Shown piece by piece: positions 1 to 13,900 of a stretch of DNA of 64,000 nucleotides; within the stretch, counting starts at the first letter, position 1, and each line of letters begins with the position of its first letter. This stretch comes from Zygnema cylindricum (Eukaryota; Streptophyta; Zygnematophyceae; Zygnematales; Zygnemataceae). The DNA lies in contig JBBHKE010001695.1 of assembly GCA_037447655.1 (NCBI GenBank), forward strand, positions 62,001-126,000, in the 5' to 3' direction. The notes under the pieces were generated by a model. The model saw only the letters and a program-made list of their open reading frames with translations, made no database searches and had not been told where the DNA came from. Made by a program: the position numbers and the translations under genes.

Positions 1-1350
1 GCAATGCAAGGATCTTGTCTCGAGTTAAGGCACGGTCGATTTTTGCAAGTGCCAGAAAGGAAGCAAATGGACCAAAAGATCACAAGGATATTTTGCAAGA
101 TAAAGTAGGAGCAAAAGATAATCTTATAAGGGGACAGACAGACAGCTAGTCTCAAAACATCACAGTGAGGGGGCCATTTGAGATCCTAGAGGGGATTGAT
201 CAAACATACAAAGCCCATAACTGCAAAATTTTAGTTCTAAAACAACCTTATAACAACTCATACGAAGATGGATGCTCTTTGGAAGCTTATACCTCTCGAT
301 ACTCGAGTTTGTTGGTCAAAGATGACGCAATTGACTTCAGCCTCCTCTCGGATGCAAAGATTGCACTATTCACTCTATCCCTCCCGGTTCTGGTAGACTC
401 ACATGGCTTGAAAAGAGACAACACATGGCTTGAAAAGAGACAACTGACAACATGTACATGGAACAAGGTGGCTGAGGCGTTGTTGGAGTTTGGGTTCATC
501 ACCGGATATGTGTCGCACAGCGATACGAGTTCAAAGTGCTCGATGGTTGTAACCAGACAAGAAGGAAGAAACGAGGTTTATGATCGGCGACAGAGTGACA
601 TTCCTAGAGAGGAAAGCTAATACCCTTACTACGATGAGGGGCAAGCTATTGTAATATGCAGAGAGCATGAGCAAGTTGGAGGCAATGAATGCATCATACG
701 AACCAAAAAGCCAAGGGTTGTGGTAGTGACCGAAAGAGCTCCAACAAAGATCAGATGTCAACAACTCACATTGGTAAAATAACATCGAATCAAGGCCGCC
801 ATTTTAAAAGAACTAGGTTTACAGAAAGCACTAATAAGTTCTCCTTAGACTTGGGCTTAAAGACTTACCAGGAGAGTGGGGTGAAGAACGACCAAGAGGT
901 TATACAAAGATTAGAAATCATCTGCATCGACGGCGTTGCAAAGACCGATGACTGGTCTACGCGAGACATCTCTAATTCAATAACAGAAAATGAGCATCAA
1001 AGGTCAACCCCACGTTTATATTGGGTCTGATCCTAATTGAGTATACCAACCTATCGATCAGCTAAAGAGAGAAAAGTAGAAGAAAGGTTGTGCTCTATGG
1101 AGATGCACAACGCCTTTTACTCATCGAAGGTTGAGGTGAGCACAAAGTGCGAGGAGAAGAGCAAAACGCCTTTTACATATCAAAGTAGAGGTGAGCACAG
1201 AGGTAGTGGGAGGAGAAGAGCAAGCGGCGAGAGAAAAGCAAACTTAGTAGAGAAGTTTAGTCATCGGCTGACAAGCGAGGGGTGACTGCAGTAGGTCAAA
1301 AAAGAGCATCATGAACCCCCACCTTCCGCACATCCAGAGGGGGATTGCGA
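1..1350 (+). other. Unclassified, possibly decayed retroelement gag-like region
   Basis: An open frame at 165-620 (151 codons) and two more at 689-1030 and 1037-1285 give charged, Arg/Lys/Glu-rich products. The first contains SLEAYTSRYSSLLVKDDAID followed by LFTLSLPVL, which resembles the helical part of LTR-retroelement Gag proteins, but no zinc knuckle or enzyme motif is present. A 22-bp direct duplication (core CATGGCTTGAAAAGAGACAA) occurs at about 402-445. A short purine run CAGAGGGGGA lies at about 1332. Host-gene origin cannot be excluded. Confidence 0.25.
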
Positions 1351-1439
1351 TGTGAAATTGAAGACCTTGCCTTATTTACAAAACCAAAATTCAATGGCAA
1401 AGTTGTGACGAAATCATGACGGCTAGGTGAACGTTCGTA

Positions 1440-1800
1440 CTTAGCGTCCGATGATGTCAATAATGTTACGATTTATTGGTTCGGGTGCTGAATCGGCTTG
1501 ATTTCGTCCCTCTACTCCTTTGTTCGATTTGCGTCTAATTTATTTGTGCTGTTTATATTCGGTATTACTATTTGTCTTTGTGTGCATAGGTCCGATACAA
1601 TTCTGGATTGTTCATTTGTTCATTTTGGGGTACAGTAGTTTGTCGGTTCATGTAGTTTTGCCCTAATTAGAACTGGTCGTTTCGTAAGTTTCTGTCGTAT
1701 ACGTTTCTAGCTTGACAGGTGTCAGTTTATGCGGTGTTTGGCGCACATTTGCAGGTGCTTCGCCCTCTTTCTGTTACCTTTGTGTTTCTGTAGGCTTAGA
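1440..1800. other. GT-rich stretch upstream of the first exon
   Basis: This stretch is rich in T and G on the + strand with many TTCG, TCGT and GTACGG-like words and few A+C runs. Similar GT-rich stretches lie at 5080-5200, 31970-32300 and 46740-47480, and AC-rich (inverted) ones at 3850-4150 and 55790-56090. It ends at a good-looking acceptor (CTGTAG at about 1797). It may be an old dispersed repeat or upstream intron. No coding signal is seen. Confidence 0.35.
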
Positions 1801-1832
1801 AAGCATGAATCTCTCTGGAATTAGGAAAGAGA

Positions 1833-1970
1833 TTGGAAGAGTGTAGTAGAGGTGAGAGAAAAGCCTTGCAAATTTTGGTTTTTAGATGGAGTATTTTCTT
1901 GAGTGCTTCCGCGTGCATTTCTTTGTTGTGGCTCGTAGCTATGTGGTTTTCGATTCCGTCAAACAATGTG
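1833..1970 (+). CDS. Polycystin gene, 5'-most exon seen: first membrane helix (S1)
   Basis: An open frame of 46 codons ends at a strong donor (GTG then GTAAGT at 1971). It encodes a short basic segment followed by about 20 hydrophobic residues (core FLSASACISLLWLVAMWF), as expected for the cytoplasmic N-terminus and S1 of a polycystin. The in-frame start is unclear. The frame opens after TGA at 1806-1808, and the nearby ATG at 1805 is out of frame and meets a stop at once. Translation may begin in an upstream exon or at a non-obvious codon. A good-looking acceptor (TTTCTGTAG) ends at about 1797, but the sequence just after it is closed in this frame. The exon ends in phase 0 while the next recognisable exon needs two bases, so a small exon may lie in 1971-2213. 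Confidence 0.5.
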
Positions 1971-4900
1971 GTAAGTTCGTTGCCTTACCATATTATAAAG
2001 ATGTTATGCGCCACTTACTATAATATGTGTTTTACAGAAGTGAACTCCACAATTATCATCTAATAAAGATGGTACTGATGTATGGCGGAATTGACTAACA
2101 TTGTATCTACGCTAAATCCAAAGCTAACTAAAAATTATGATTTTAATTTTAATTAAACAATCAATTAATTACGTCTTTCCTACATAACTGTGCAAGAAAC
2201 CCCTCCATTGCAGGTTCCCTACCAGCCAAGCATTTACAAGTTTACAACTGTACAACGAAAAATACTCTCTTCAAATCCCAGATGGAGACTGGGAGTTCGT
2301 CCTGACTGCTCCATATGGGGGAGTGTCTGGAGAAATTTACTACAACAATTCACATAAACTAAATCTCGTGCGATTTGGTGGCTGTCGAGATAACCAAACA
2401 GAGCTCAATCGTTGCAGAGATGTATGTTTCCATTTTACTCATTCACATCATTGCGAGCTGCATATTTGAGTATATAATACGTTGTTTCATTTTTGGGACT
2501 TATAAATTGAGGTCGCATTTTGAATACTGCGTTGAATTTAAAATTATGTTATTGACGAATTTTGACATTTTTTTCAGTCGTGATTATTGCAGATATGTGC
2601 AGGGTTGGCTAACTGCGTATATGCAAAGTGTCCATCAGAACATGATTATTATTATGATGAACGCACATCCAATATACTCGCTGTTTTCATGGATTGTTTA
2701 AATGCATGCGCGGATGCTGGAAACAATTTTATAGCTATTCCCACTGATTGTGATGACATTGTAAGTTAATTTTCCTCCTCAACTGTCGCTTTCCAACTGC
2801 TGCATGCCGAATTGTGTTGATTTTCGAATTCGCCTCATCTAAATTTATTTACCAATGTCGTGGTGCTCCGGTCAAATACTGACATAGAAATACAAGTAAA
2901 ATCTCTTCGACTGAATATGTGCTGATTCCATTCGTTTCCAAAAAAATTGGATGGTCGTTGGTTATATAGAATCTCTAAACGACAACTTACAAACAACCCA
3001 ACGGAAAATTACAAAACATTCTCACCATCAAAACACTCACATCGGCCAAATATCATTATGTTAAACCGAAGGTGTTTTTCTCCACAACGCACTCACTCAT
3101 AGGAAGAAAAACCAAATAATACAATACAAAAGATACTAAAAAAAACTAAGTCTCCATGCGAACACGACGGATTTACCAATTTCGCCCCATTTCCTAACAA
3201 GGTTGAGGTATCTCCTTTGCCGTTAGCCGGCGCAATTATCCCAGAATCAAGGGAAGCATACTTCGTTTTGAATTTGTGATCATATAACCAGTAGAAACGC
3301 TTACGATAAACTGAATTGTTTAAAGGGCAAGTGCCTATTAAGACTCTATAAAAACATGAGTGGGGGAGAGGTGTCAGAGGGAATCACCGGCAATATGGTA
3401 ACGCAGCCAGATGGCCTCCGCAAGCGCATTGGTAGTTGTCATATACTTCGCCGCAATACAGTTTATTGAACCTTAGAATTCCAAGAGATGAGGCCACCTC
3501 TGATAGGATCGATTTCAGCTCAATGTCCACCACAGAAAATCCCTAATAGCGGAGGAACTCAGATTGATCAACATTACATCACATTGAATAGACATTGAGA
3601 GACATTTCCAAAAAAGAAAATTCACATTAAAAAAAAAACCGAAATTACATCGTTACCTCTCTTCATTTCTTTACTCTCCTATTTCCTCCACAAAGTTCTT
3701 CAATCTAATTCTACCTCATATCATGTCCTCCACAACTAAGACAATTTAAGATAGCACGACACGTGCAAGCGTGTGCCGCCACGAAACTTCAAAAAATATG
3801 CCACGTGTAGACTCAATACAATAGAACCCTTTAATTGTGGACTAAGGACCGAAATTGTTATACGACAACCCAACTTAAAAGTACTAGACTAAACTTCAAG
3901 CAATACCGTACTAATCTAGACGTACGGAGAGACAAGTGTATAAGCGAAACGAAAAAAAAAAGTTTGTATTGCAAAAATTGCGATGGCAAAACCATTTGTG
4001 TACAAAAGGGGTAAAACTGAAAGAAAAAACATTTAAAGACTACAAGAGTCAAAAGGAAGTAATCTACGCCTAAAAACTGAAACGAAAAATCACAAACCTG
4101 AAGCGAAATTGAACAAAAAAGTACCAGAACGAAATCGACTGAATTTCGCACCTGACAGATACTTCGATTTATTGTAGCAACTGCTTAAGAGAAAACAAGT
4201 ATCAGTGGTAGAGCATCGAGAGCTCATCAACCGAAAAAAAAATCAAGTGTAGGTGAGGCAAAAGGACTTGTCACCTTTCAAACAAGGAAGGACACGATTG
4301 GAAGCTTGCGTTTGTCGAGAAAGGGTTTCTGAAAAAACTGACTAAGTCGCCCAATCAACATTTACAAGACTGGACTAGTTGACTTGCATGGTATACATGA
4401 GAATGAAAAGAGAGAATAATAGGTGGCACAAAGAGCAAAGGATGGAGTACTATCAATGAATTTGACTACTTTGGTGTTGGGATGAAGTGGAGTGAAATCG
4501 GTATGAAATGAACATTGTCGGAATCTGAACCATTATTTGAGACAATGATCTCTTGATTGAGAAAAAGGGTGCTAGAGCAACTTCCCCGAAAGATACAGGT
4601 TTAAGGACACATTTCAACGTCAATAAGGTCCGACATTTGAAATAGTGAGCAACGCATGCATTTGACATGGGAGGTTGCATCACTAGGAAAACCAATGACA
4701 AGTCATCGTATAGTTTTAACAATAAAATATTTGAGATTCACAAACGCTAAGGTAGCTGTAAATCAACTTCTTCCAATTGAGAGATTCTTTAAGCATTTCA
4801 GCCTTGTAGGGGTAGAGAAAGCCATCAGATTGGTGCTTGATGAAATAAACCCACTCTTAAGCAATTGCTTTCCTGTTGGACAGAAGCAAACACAAAAAGA

Positions 4901-7900
4901 AACTGTCACCCTTTGACAGACCCAAAAAATCCTACTAAATCGCCTAATTTCAAACATCACTATCTGGTTGTTAAGAAATGATACCCAACACCTGTGAGCA
5001 CCACGAGGTTGTCGGTGGTGCGTTGGCGCCGTTAGGGCGCCGAAACTCTCATCGGCGCCAAAAGTACTTTAGACGTGTAAAGGCGGATTTGGTTGGTTCG
5101 CAGGTCATTAGTTTTGGTCGGTGGTTCAAATTAGGTCGCTTCGGTTTAGAAGGTTGTTCGGATTACGTCAGTTCAGTTTTGTTGGTTTAATGTACTTTGT
5201 CAAGTGAAAGCAACAAAGAAGGGCTATTGTCAGCCCTATATGATTATGAGGTTGTGCCACCTTAGGCATGTACTCTTTCAGCTTGTGGACGAATATATAC
5301 TTTTGGATGTGTAGTTACATAGTATCTTTTTAAAGGGGAAGAAAAGAGTGAAGAGAGGAGATCATTGTCTTTTTAGATTTTTCTTAATTTAAAGAAGTTG
5401 GGACGAATACTGTGGTGTTTTGGGTGATTCGTATCGCGAATTTGCAGTTCTTGCTTCTTCAATTGGTTTTAGAGCAGGTCAACTGGCAACTCTTGCCGGT
5501 ATAGGGGGGAAGAAGACACATTGTCAGGGAAAGAAATAGCCCTGGCGGAATCAAGTGGAGGAGTTGGCGGAATCAAGTGGAGGAGTTACATGGACTCAGA
5601 TAGACGAGTTTGACGAATGGAGGGAAAGAAACATGAAGATAAACAAGGAGATATTCGAACGCTTTCGAGAGTTTCTCATTAGTAACAAGCAAGGAAGTGA
5701 CGAGCAACGAGCTGATAGCGATAGAGGTGGTAGTGAAGACTCCAAGGACACCAAGAAAAATATGAAGTAGAATAGGAAATCAAAATTTAACTAAGAGGAA
5801 GAGGAGGAGAGTTCAAATAATGATCTTAAAATCTTTAATAAGGCCATCATCTTCATTAACACTATCTAATTTGGAAGAGATACATAAGATGAACATTTAC
5901 ATCAAAGACGCTTTGGGAGATTGTGATCGGGAAAGAGACACAAACGGATCCATCCGAGGATCCAACAGGAGCAAAGAAGTGGGACTAGAGAGATATGGCG
6001 GCATACAGAACACAACTACAGGTCTGTCTCACAATTTTATGTATGAGCACTTTCTCACTCACGTCACCGATTATGACTGTTGGACTGCACTATACTGCTG
6101 GACTACACTACAGAATGCATTAAAAAAGGCTTCGAGGCAAATGAGAGTTATCTCTTTGAGGAGTATATCGGATTTATAATGAAGGAGAATGCGACCATTG
6201 ATGAGAGAGTTGACCGGTTTAACATAATCATCGATCACCTTAACTCTTTGAATAATTTTCCATTGGAGAAAGATAGATTGTTGGTCTTCATAAGGATTCT
6301 TCCGAGTAAGTTCCCGGTAGCTTAGGAAGTCAACAAGGGGCGCCAATATCGACAATGGCATACACGATCAAACCTCTAATACTATCAAAGGTATGTACAA
6401 ACCAGTAAGACTCCTCTATACCGCCAAAGGTATGTACAAGCCACTAACAAGTACATAACGATATAATAAATTATTTGTACTTTCAAGGTAGCGTTTAAGA
6501 CTTAAGAGGTGTGATTTTAGAAATGAGCATTAAGAAAGTTTCAATACCCCCCTTGATTGAAGAATGACTACTCACGAAGACCGACATTGAAAATGTATTT
6601 TTGAAACAAAGGGCGAAGGAGAGGTTTGGTGAGGAAATTGGCAAGTTGAGAATCTGTGGCACAATGAGAGGAAGAAACGGTGCCATCATCAAGTTTATCA
6701 CGAGTAAAATGAAATTGACTGTCAATTTTTTTGTACGTGTGTGATGAATTGGATTTCCGTGAGGGCGAGAGCTCCTTGAGAATACAAAAAAATGGGTGTG
6801 GCCGAAAAAGGAGGAAAAGAAAGATCGGTGTGGAGTCGACAACCAAATAATTATTTTGGTGAGAGAAATGCTGGCAATTTATTCCACTTTGGTGGAGGAC
6901 AAAGCAAACCTAGCTTGGTTGCGGGGAGACCATGAGACAACGCCTCCACCAAGAGAGAAGCAATCACCTGAAATAGAGCGACGGTTGTTGGGTTTGTTGC
7001 CCAATCCTCAACACCAAAATCGAAATTCATGGAGGAGAAAAGAGAAGAGGATGAGTTGGTAGGAGAAAGAGAAAGAGGGAAGGTGAGATAAAGATATATG
7101 GTACCTTAAACATACCAAAGTACACGTTTGGCGGCTTGAAGATGAGTTAGAGAAACAAAATGACAAAAATGAGACATGAGACAAACAACAATACAAATAT
7201 CCAGCCCAGTACCGAGCATGGCAAACATCAACTTCCGTATGATAGAGCAATAAAAAGAGGCTATATCTTATTGGGCATTCCCATCGGAGGACACTTTTGG
7301 GACCAACGGGAGTAGACACAAGAATGCAATCGGCCACGTCAAAATGGTCCACAAGATTGCTGTTCTTCTGTTATTGACTCATGATGTAATGCTCTTGACT
7401 CATGCTCAAAATATGTTCACGCATGTGACGTAAATCCATAATTCCAAAAAAGTAATGAAGGTCTCCTAACATTGTCATAGGCCAATAAGAGGACAAAATG
7501 ACTTTAGTTTTGTTTTGCTAGGACTTGTCAAAAATAGATCATTATCACAAACAATGATGATGAGACTGTCACCTATACCATTCAAGTAAATCCCGAGATC
7601 CAAACTAATTCTCTAAATTCTTCTTTTAGCATGTGACAAGCGTTTTGTGCTACACAACTGGTTTTTGTTTAATACTATAGATAGTTCCATGCAAGTGGTA
7701 AACAAATGATTTTTTACAAACCCCAACGGTCTAGAGGCGTGGTCGTATAAATACACTCGTCGTGAAAAAAATTGTTTTCACGTTAAGTTGTTTTAACTCC
7801 CAATCTTAGATTGCAACAAAAGACAAAATTGCACGAATGGCTTGAATTTTGCAACAGGTGCAAACATCTCGTTATAATCAATCTCTTCTGTATTCAAACA

Positions 7901-10900
7901 ACCTGTTGTCACGAGGCGAGATTTATATCGTTTGATCGATCCTCGACGAATCAATTAATCTTGAAGAACAACTTTGAACGAATGGCACGACCATTTGGCC
8001 ACATTGTACAAGTGTTATTCGTCATTGATGCTTTTTACTCCTGGGTAGCTACAAGGAGCCACTTTGTCAATATTTGGTCATTTCATAACAGACCTTAAGG
8101 CAGGTAGATCTTTAACGCCAACAATGTGGGTGTGGGCGATGTTGTTGCGAACCTTCCAAGTAGGATTTATAGTGCAGTTACTATATCGTACTAGAAATTG
8201 GACAGTCCCAAGAAGGAAAAATAAAGAGGGATGAGATGATAATCAAAAAATAGTTTGAGGATAAAAGAAGCTTCGTTGACAATGTCGTCACGAGTGGTGA
8301 TGACACGATGAGTTGATGGACACTATATTTGATACATTTTCGAATTTGGGGAATAACCCACAATAATGTCCGCAAGCACCCAATTTCCCATCCGTAACTA
8401 TGAGGTTTTTGTAATAAGCTGAACTCCCTAATATGTGAAGATAGAAAACATACTCCGCATGGCTTAAAATGGGAGTTTAAGAGGCTTCAATTTGGTGACG
8501 AGGGAGAAAATCTATTGATGTGAGGGGTGTGGCAAGGGATAGATTCGGGAAAGACATCCGTTCAAGCTTTTCCACATTAATCTGTAGTGACATTAAGTTT
8601 GAAACAGTTGGGGGAAGTAAGTATATTTTGGTCGTTGTTGACGATTCCTCGTATTTCACTTGGTTGTTGAAAAATAATTTTGATGCATTTGACAGATTTA
8701 AAAAATGACATGTAGTGATTGAATATGAATGCGAAAGAAAATGAAAATCTAATGGATGAAACAATGGCGGAGAAATTACCTATTTCGATGCATATAGTAA
8801 ACAATCCGGAAGTTGGCATCAATATACCGCACCTTATTTGCAAGAATCAAATTGAATCGCCGAGAAAAAATTGTACACTTCAAAAATTGGTGCGCTCCAT
8901 AATTCACGGATATGGTCGGAATGTCAATCTTTGGGGTAATGCCATTTTAAGTGCCAATTGCATTTGTAATAGGCGGCTAAGAGAGAACGACATACAAGTT
9001 ATAGTATGCCGTAAGCCGATACTTTGTGCCATTGTTTATGTTCAACATAAAAAAAAGGTGGAAATTTGCATCGTGAAGCTGGTCCGGTTATTTCGTCGAT
9101 GATAGCTCCAAAGTGATCCTTTATCGGATCTACGATCAAATCTGCAATGTCATCGATAAATCTTGAAACATGGATTGCCAAGATAATCTTTTATCGACAC
9201 TTTCAAAGTCGGTATAACGATATGCCAATCTTGATTTTGAAAAAATATATTATTCCTAACACTGTAGGTTTGTATTCAGACATTGGGCAAGAATCCGCCA
9301 CCAATGTTAAGAGGGGAAAAGTGAAATGTTTTCAAAATTTGAAATCGTAAATATAAGAGGTAACCGAAATTTCCCGAATGTCTTCGATTACACGGAAATG
9401 TTCGCCTTCCAAATCTAGCAGTCCGAGTATTATTGAGGAGGAAAGGTTGTCCACATTTCATTAGACTGGAAAGCTAAAAATGTAAAAAATTCGCTCTGAT
9501 AGATTTGACGGATAAAGAGGAGGAATTCCTCTTATACCAATCAATTTGTGAAAGCTTGTTAAGTGATCCATCTTACACCAAAGCTCGTAAATCGTGCAAT
9601 TGGGAAGAGAAATGGCTACTAGCATGGGAAGAAGAGCTTCAATCGATAATTGACAATTATGCATTTGAGGAAAAAAACCTACGTAAAAGGAAAAAGCCAT
9701 ACACGCAAGCGTTTTTAAAACAAGTATTGGTTCATTAGTAGAAATTGTGAATTTCGAGGCTCGATAAAGGATTTCAGCAAAAGAAAGGTTTTGATAAAAC
9801 GGAAACATATGCACCGGTAGGCAAACATGATTCACCAAAGATGATTATTGTTATTGCAGCTGCAAGAAAAAAACATGTACATCAAATGGACATGGAAATC
9901 GCATCGTTAAATTCAAATTTGGGGGTAGAAGTGTATATAAAGGTGCTAGAAAGAGTTGTTTCGAAAGAAAGAAAAGTATGGCGCCTGCAAAAGTCCTTGT
10001 CTCACTTGAAACAGGCGCTATATACTTGTTAGTTACTTGACATAATACGAATTTTACAGATGGTTGGGACTCAGTTTTTAGTGCGATTACGAAAAGGAAT
10101 GGCAAAGATCAAGCTATACTTTTTGTATATGTGGATTGACTTTTAGAAAACTTGGTAAAGATTGAGGAGTTAAAGAAATCTTGGCGTCGTGGGGATTTTC
10201 ATTGGCAGTTTTGAAATTCACAGTGACATTTGATTTCGATGGGGCTTGCGAAAAAGTCGATCTTTCACAAGAAAACAAAGCGCTAAGCACATAAGCATTC
10301 AGTGGCATTTTGTTTTTGTTTTGGTGACCGCGAAAGTGATCAAATTTTTATACATGTCTATTGTGTAAGAGGTCGCTGATGTGATTACTAAAGGTATATT
10401 GTTTGACTTGTTGGAGAAAAGGAGACCTAAGTAGGGTTCTTGTGATATTATTACAAGTTCACACATTGTGAGTGGGAATTTTACAGACGATTTTGGAATC
10501 AGTCGTCGCGTGATCTAGTGCTTTTATGAATCGACATTCTTGTTTGGTTTCAATCCAAGTTGTGATTCCTCTTTATGGTCTTGTAACGTTTCGGTGCAGT
10601 CTCTGTCAATGTAGTTTTGAGTCGTACTTGTGGTACCTTGTGTTACAATTTTTGGCGTCATCATGGGCCGACCAATTTTACGTGTTAAATGTACGATTGA
10701 TAATCTAGCGTTTGAAGTGTTTAATATAGGAGAGGTGAAAGAGCCGAAGGCTGATCTTTCTCTAACAAGATTTTGTGGAATATATTCCCGTGCAATATTA
10801 TCTTCCATGGAGTACTATCCATTGTGTGAGTCTATCTATTTGTTTCCGTATGCATTGCGTTATCTAATGCTTGTTTGTGGATCCTTCAAGAGGTCGAAAC

Positions 10901-13900
10901 AATCCTTATGCCTCTAAAACATCAAGATGGATGAACTATGAATAAGGGTTTAAAATGATACAATCTGACCTCTCCACCTTTTTTATAAAGAAAGTGGAAT
11001 AATTATAGCCATCTACTTGGATGAGCTTAAGATTTTCTTGATTAGACAAACGAGGGGACGGTAAAAGTGAAGGATAAGCCATTAGACATAAAAGATTTTG
11101 TAGAGTTGAAGCCTGTACTTGGAAATAAAGTGGCGAGACATGGGAGACACAAGAGGGTTCACCCGAAGCAAAGCTATTCATCAAAGTTCTACGTGAGAAA
11201 TTTCAGATGATTGATGCCAAGATGCCCACCACTCCACTCGAGTGGGAAAGAAATTTGTAAAATAGTTGAACGCGGGTCAAACTGAATTGAGAAGCATCCT
11301 ATATCGAGAAGAACTTGCATTTATAGTCAAGTGTAGTAGACGTGATATGCGGCAGCGGAAAGTATCAGCTGATTTCTCCAAACTCTAGGAAAACAACATT
11401 GGACTATGGTGAAATCAATCATGTAGTATCTGAAAGAAACATTATACTTGAAGTTAGCACTCGAAAGGAATTTAGGAAGGTTAGAAGACGATCTCATTTT
11501 CAATCTAGACGGGCATTGAAAATCATCTCAATTTAGGAGTGAGCTACACAACTGTCGTTTTCATGCAGTTCCTTCGCCACCGTTTCTCTCACTACTCTCT
11601 CTACCCTTTAATATTTTTTCAGCTCAAATCACTCTATGAAATGTCATTTCTATTAACATTTTGTCCAAGCCATCCTAATATAATCACTGCATATCCACCC
11701 ATCTCTTAAATACTTAAGAGAAAGAAATTGGTATATTAGTAGTGGTGCTATGTCCACAAATCTTATAATTTATTTTAACCAATACTTCATTGCCAATACA
11801 TGTCATGGATACAAAACATAGTATTTACCATTATTTCCCCTATACATTTCTGAAAATCTTGCCTGTAGTTATTTAATATACACCTGCACAACCCTCTAAT
11901 AACTCTCCAACACCATGGTTGAAAAGTCTTAAAACAAAAGGGTTCACTTTTGTCTGTTGTATATTTTTGCAGAAAATAGTCCTCTTCGCCTTGCGCCTAA
12001 AACTTCTGCTCCATTCCCTGCTTCTAGCATTTTTGCTCCTGGCCCTGCTCCTATCACTTCTGCCCCTAACCTTGCTCGCAGCACTTCTCTTCCCCCGGAA
12101 AGCAGTTCTAGTCTAAACCTCGACGTGTTGTCGTTATTTCCAAAGAATTTCAAGCATGTATCCCTTCAGAATGCTGTTAATAGGGCTTTCCTTACCATGG
12201 GGGTTGATTCGTGCTTGACAAGCAAATTCCTTGATAACCATACATTTGAAAGCATGTTTAATCTTACTGGCGCACTTATTGGATACGAATACGACTTTAA
12301 TGATGATAATGCGAGGCCTCAAACGGACGTGCTCTACGACTTTTACAATTCCCACAAGTAAGAAGGTCCTACCTACATCACTAAATTCACCCATCGATAT
12401 TAGAGTTAAGGAGTCATTAGTGTTAATGCAAAATTAGAGTAAACAATATAAATTTTGTGCAAGGGGGCGTGGCAGACTGTAGTCCACTTCCTTACATAGA
12501 TGTTTACACTGTTTTGTGAATTTTAGCCGAAAAAAGTCGCGACCGAATTAGTGTTATTAGCTCTAACATCGATGGGCGGAGGAGGGCTGGTAATGAACCT
12601 AAGGTTGTTGAGTCATTGGGCCAAGTGTTGTTTTGCAAAATGCGATGACCCAACAAAAATAAATGCAATGACTCGGTGGTTCGGATAGTAGCGGGGAATC
12701 GGATGGGCGAGTTGATTTGTTAAGAACTTAATATACGGGACAGACTTTAAAAACTAGGATATACTAAACTGACCATAAGACGCATGCGCCTCTTGCTCCG
12801 GCTCGATTATGAAGGTACAGCTTCTATGGTTCAGTTGAGATATCTGAGAAATGAGAATGACCTCCTGTCTGCATTGGAGCACACTTTTTTGCTTCTAGTT
12901 CTTGTTAGCATATGACATATTAATAATCTGGCTAAGGGTTGATTTATCTTGTGCTTGTTTCTATTCGAGTGTTGAACCCCACACGAGATACTGTTTGATA
13001 GTTGTTTTTCTTTCTGTACACACGTTTTGGTTTAAGTCGCACTGTTAGTTGTTTCATGCACCTTGAATCTATGTTTTATAGAACCCCGCGAAGCGCGTTT
13101 GTTTGTTTAGTTTTGTGCTCCATTTATATACGTTGTTAGATATCTCAAATTTATCAAAATATGGTAAATAAGATTTATTGGATTTTTGAGTAGTTTAGGG
13201 TTTGAGAAAATCCCTTGAGTAAAATGTGTTTTGCCGAGAAGACCAAAGAGTTACGGCAAATGGTTTTATGCTGTGATGAGCCGGAAATGGGGTGAGTTAA
13301 CTTGGTTCTGATAAATTATTTGCTTTTATTGTTTACTTCCGATTTTTGTTAAGTCCCATTTCAGTTCCACAAGCCATATATTCACCTGCAAAAATCCGTC
13401 TACTGCGGTCAAATTTTAGTTGGACGTGAGATAAACAAATAAATTTTGAGCAGTCAAAATCAGTCGACATATTCTTCCATCTTTTTTGTACCAATTTTGT
13501 GTGTACTTGTTTTCCTAACCGTTTGGGCAGAGCAAAAATCGTGCTTGCGAAAATTGTTTGCCGAAACAAGTTGTGGAGATATTTAATAGGTCTAAACTTC
13601 TGAAAGTGCGTAACCAATGCATCATACCTAGCGACATTTCTTCTATAGTTAATGCTTTTGTTCGTTAATAGTCTTTAGCGATGAGAGTTTAATTGTTTGG
13701 GACCACACCCATGAAGGCAATTGCATATGACGCGGCAAAATCTGCAGCATGGGAACATAATTTTAATTAAAATTTAACACAAAGACGAAAGAGTATTACA
13801 AGGAGACCTTGATAGTATTGATACTCGATCAGAATTTGCACAAAATGTCGAAATTTCTCAATGTGGGCGCAAAATTAAACTCAAATCACTCATCAACCAA

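Noticed and set aside
3858-4151. 97-codon hydrophobic frame on the minus strand
   Set aside because: AC-rich low-complexity DNA read in reverse gives Phe/Leu runs; no start context or motif.
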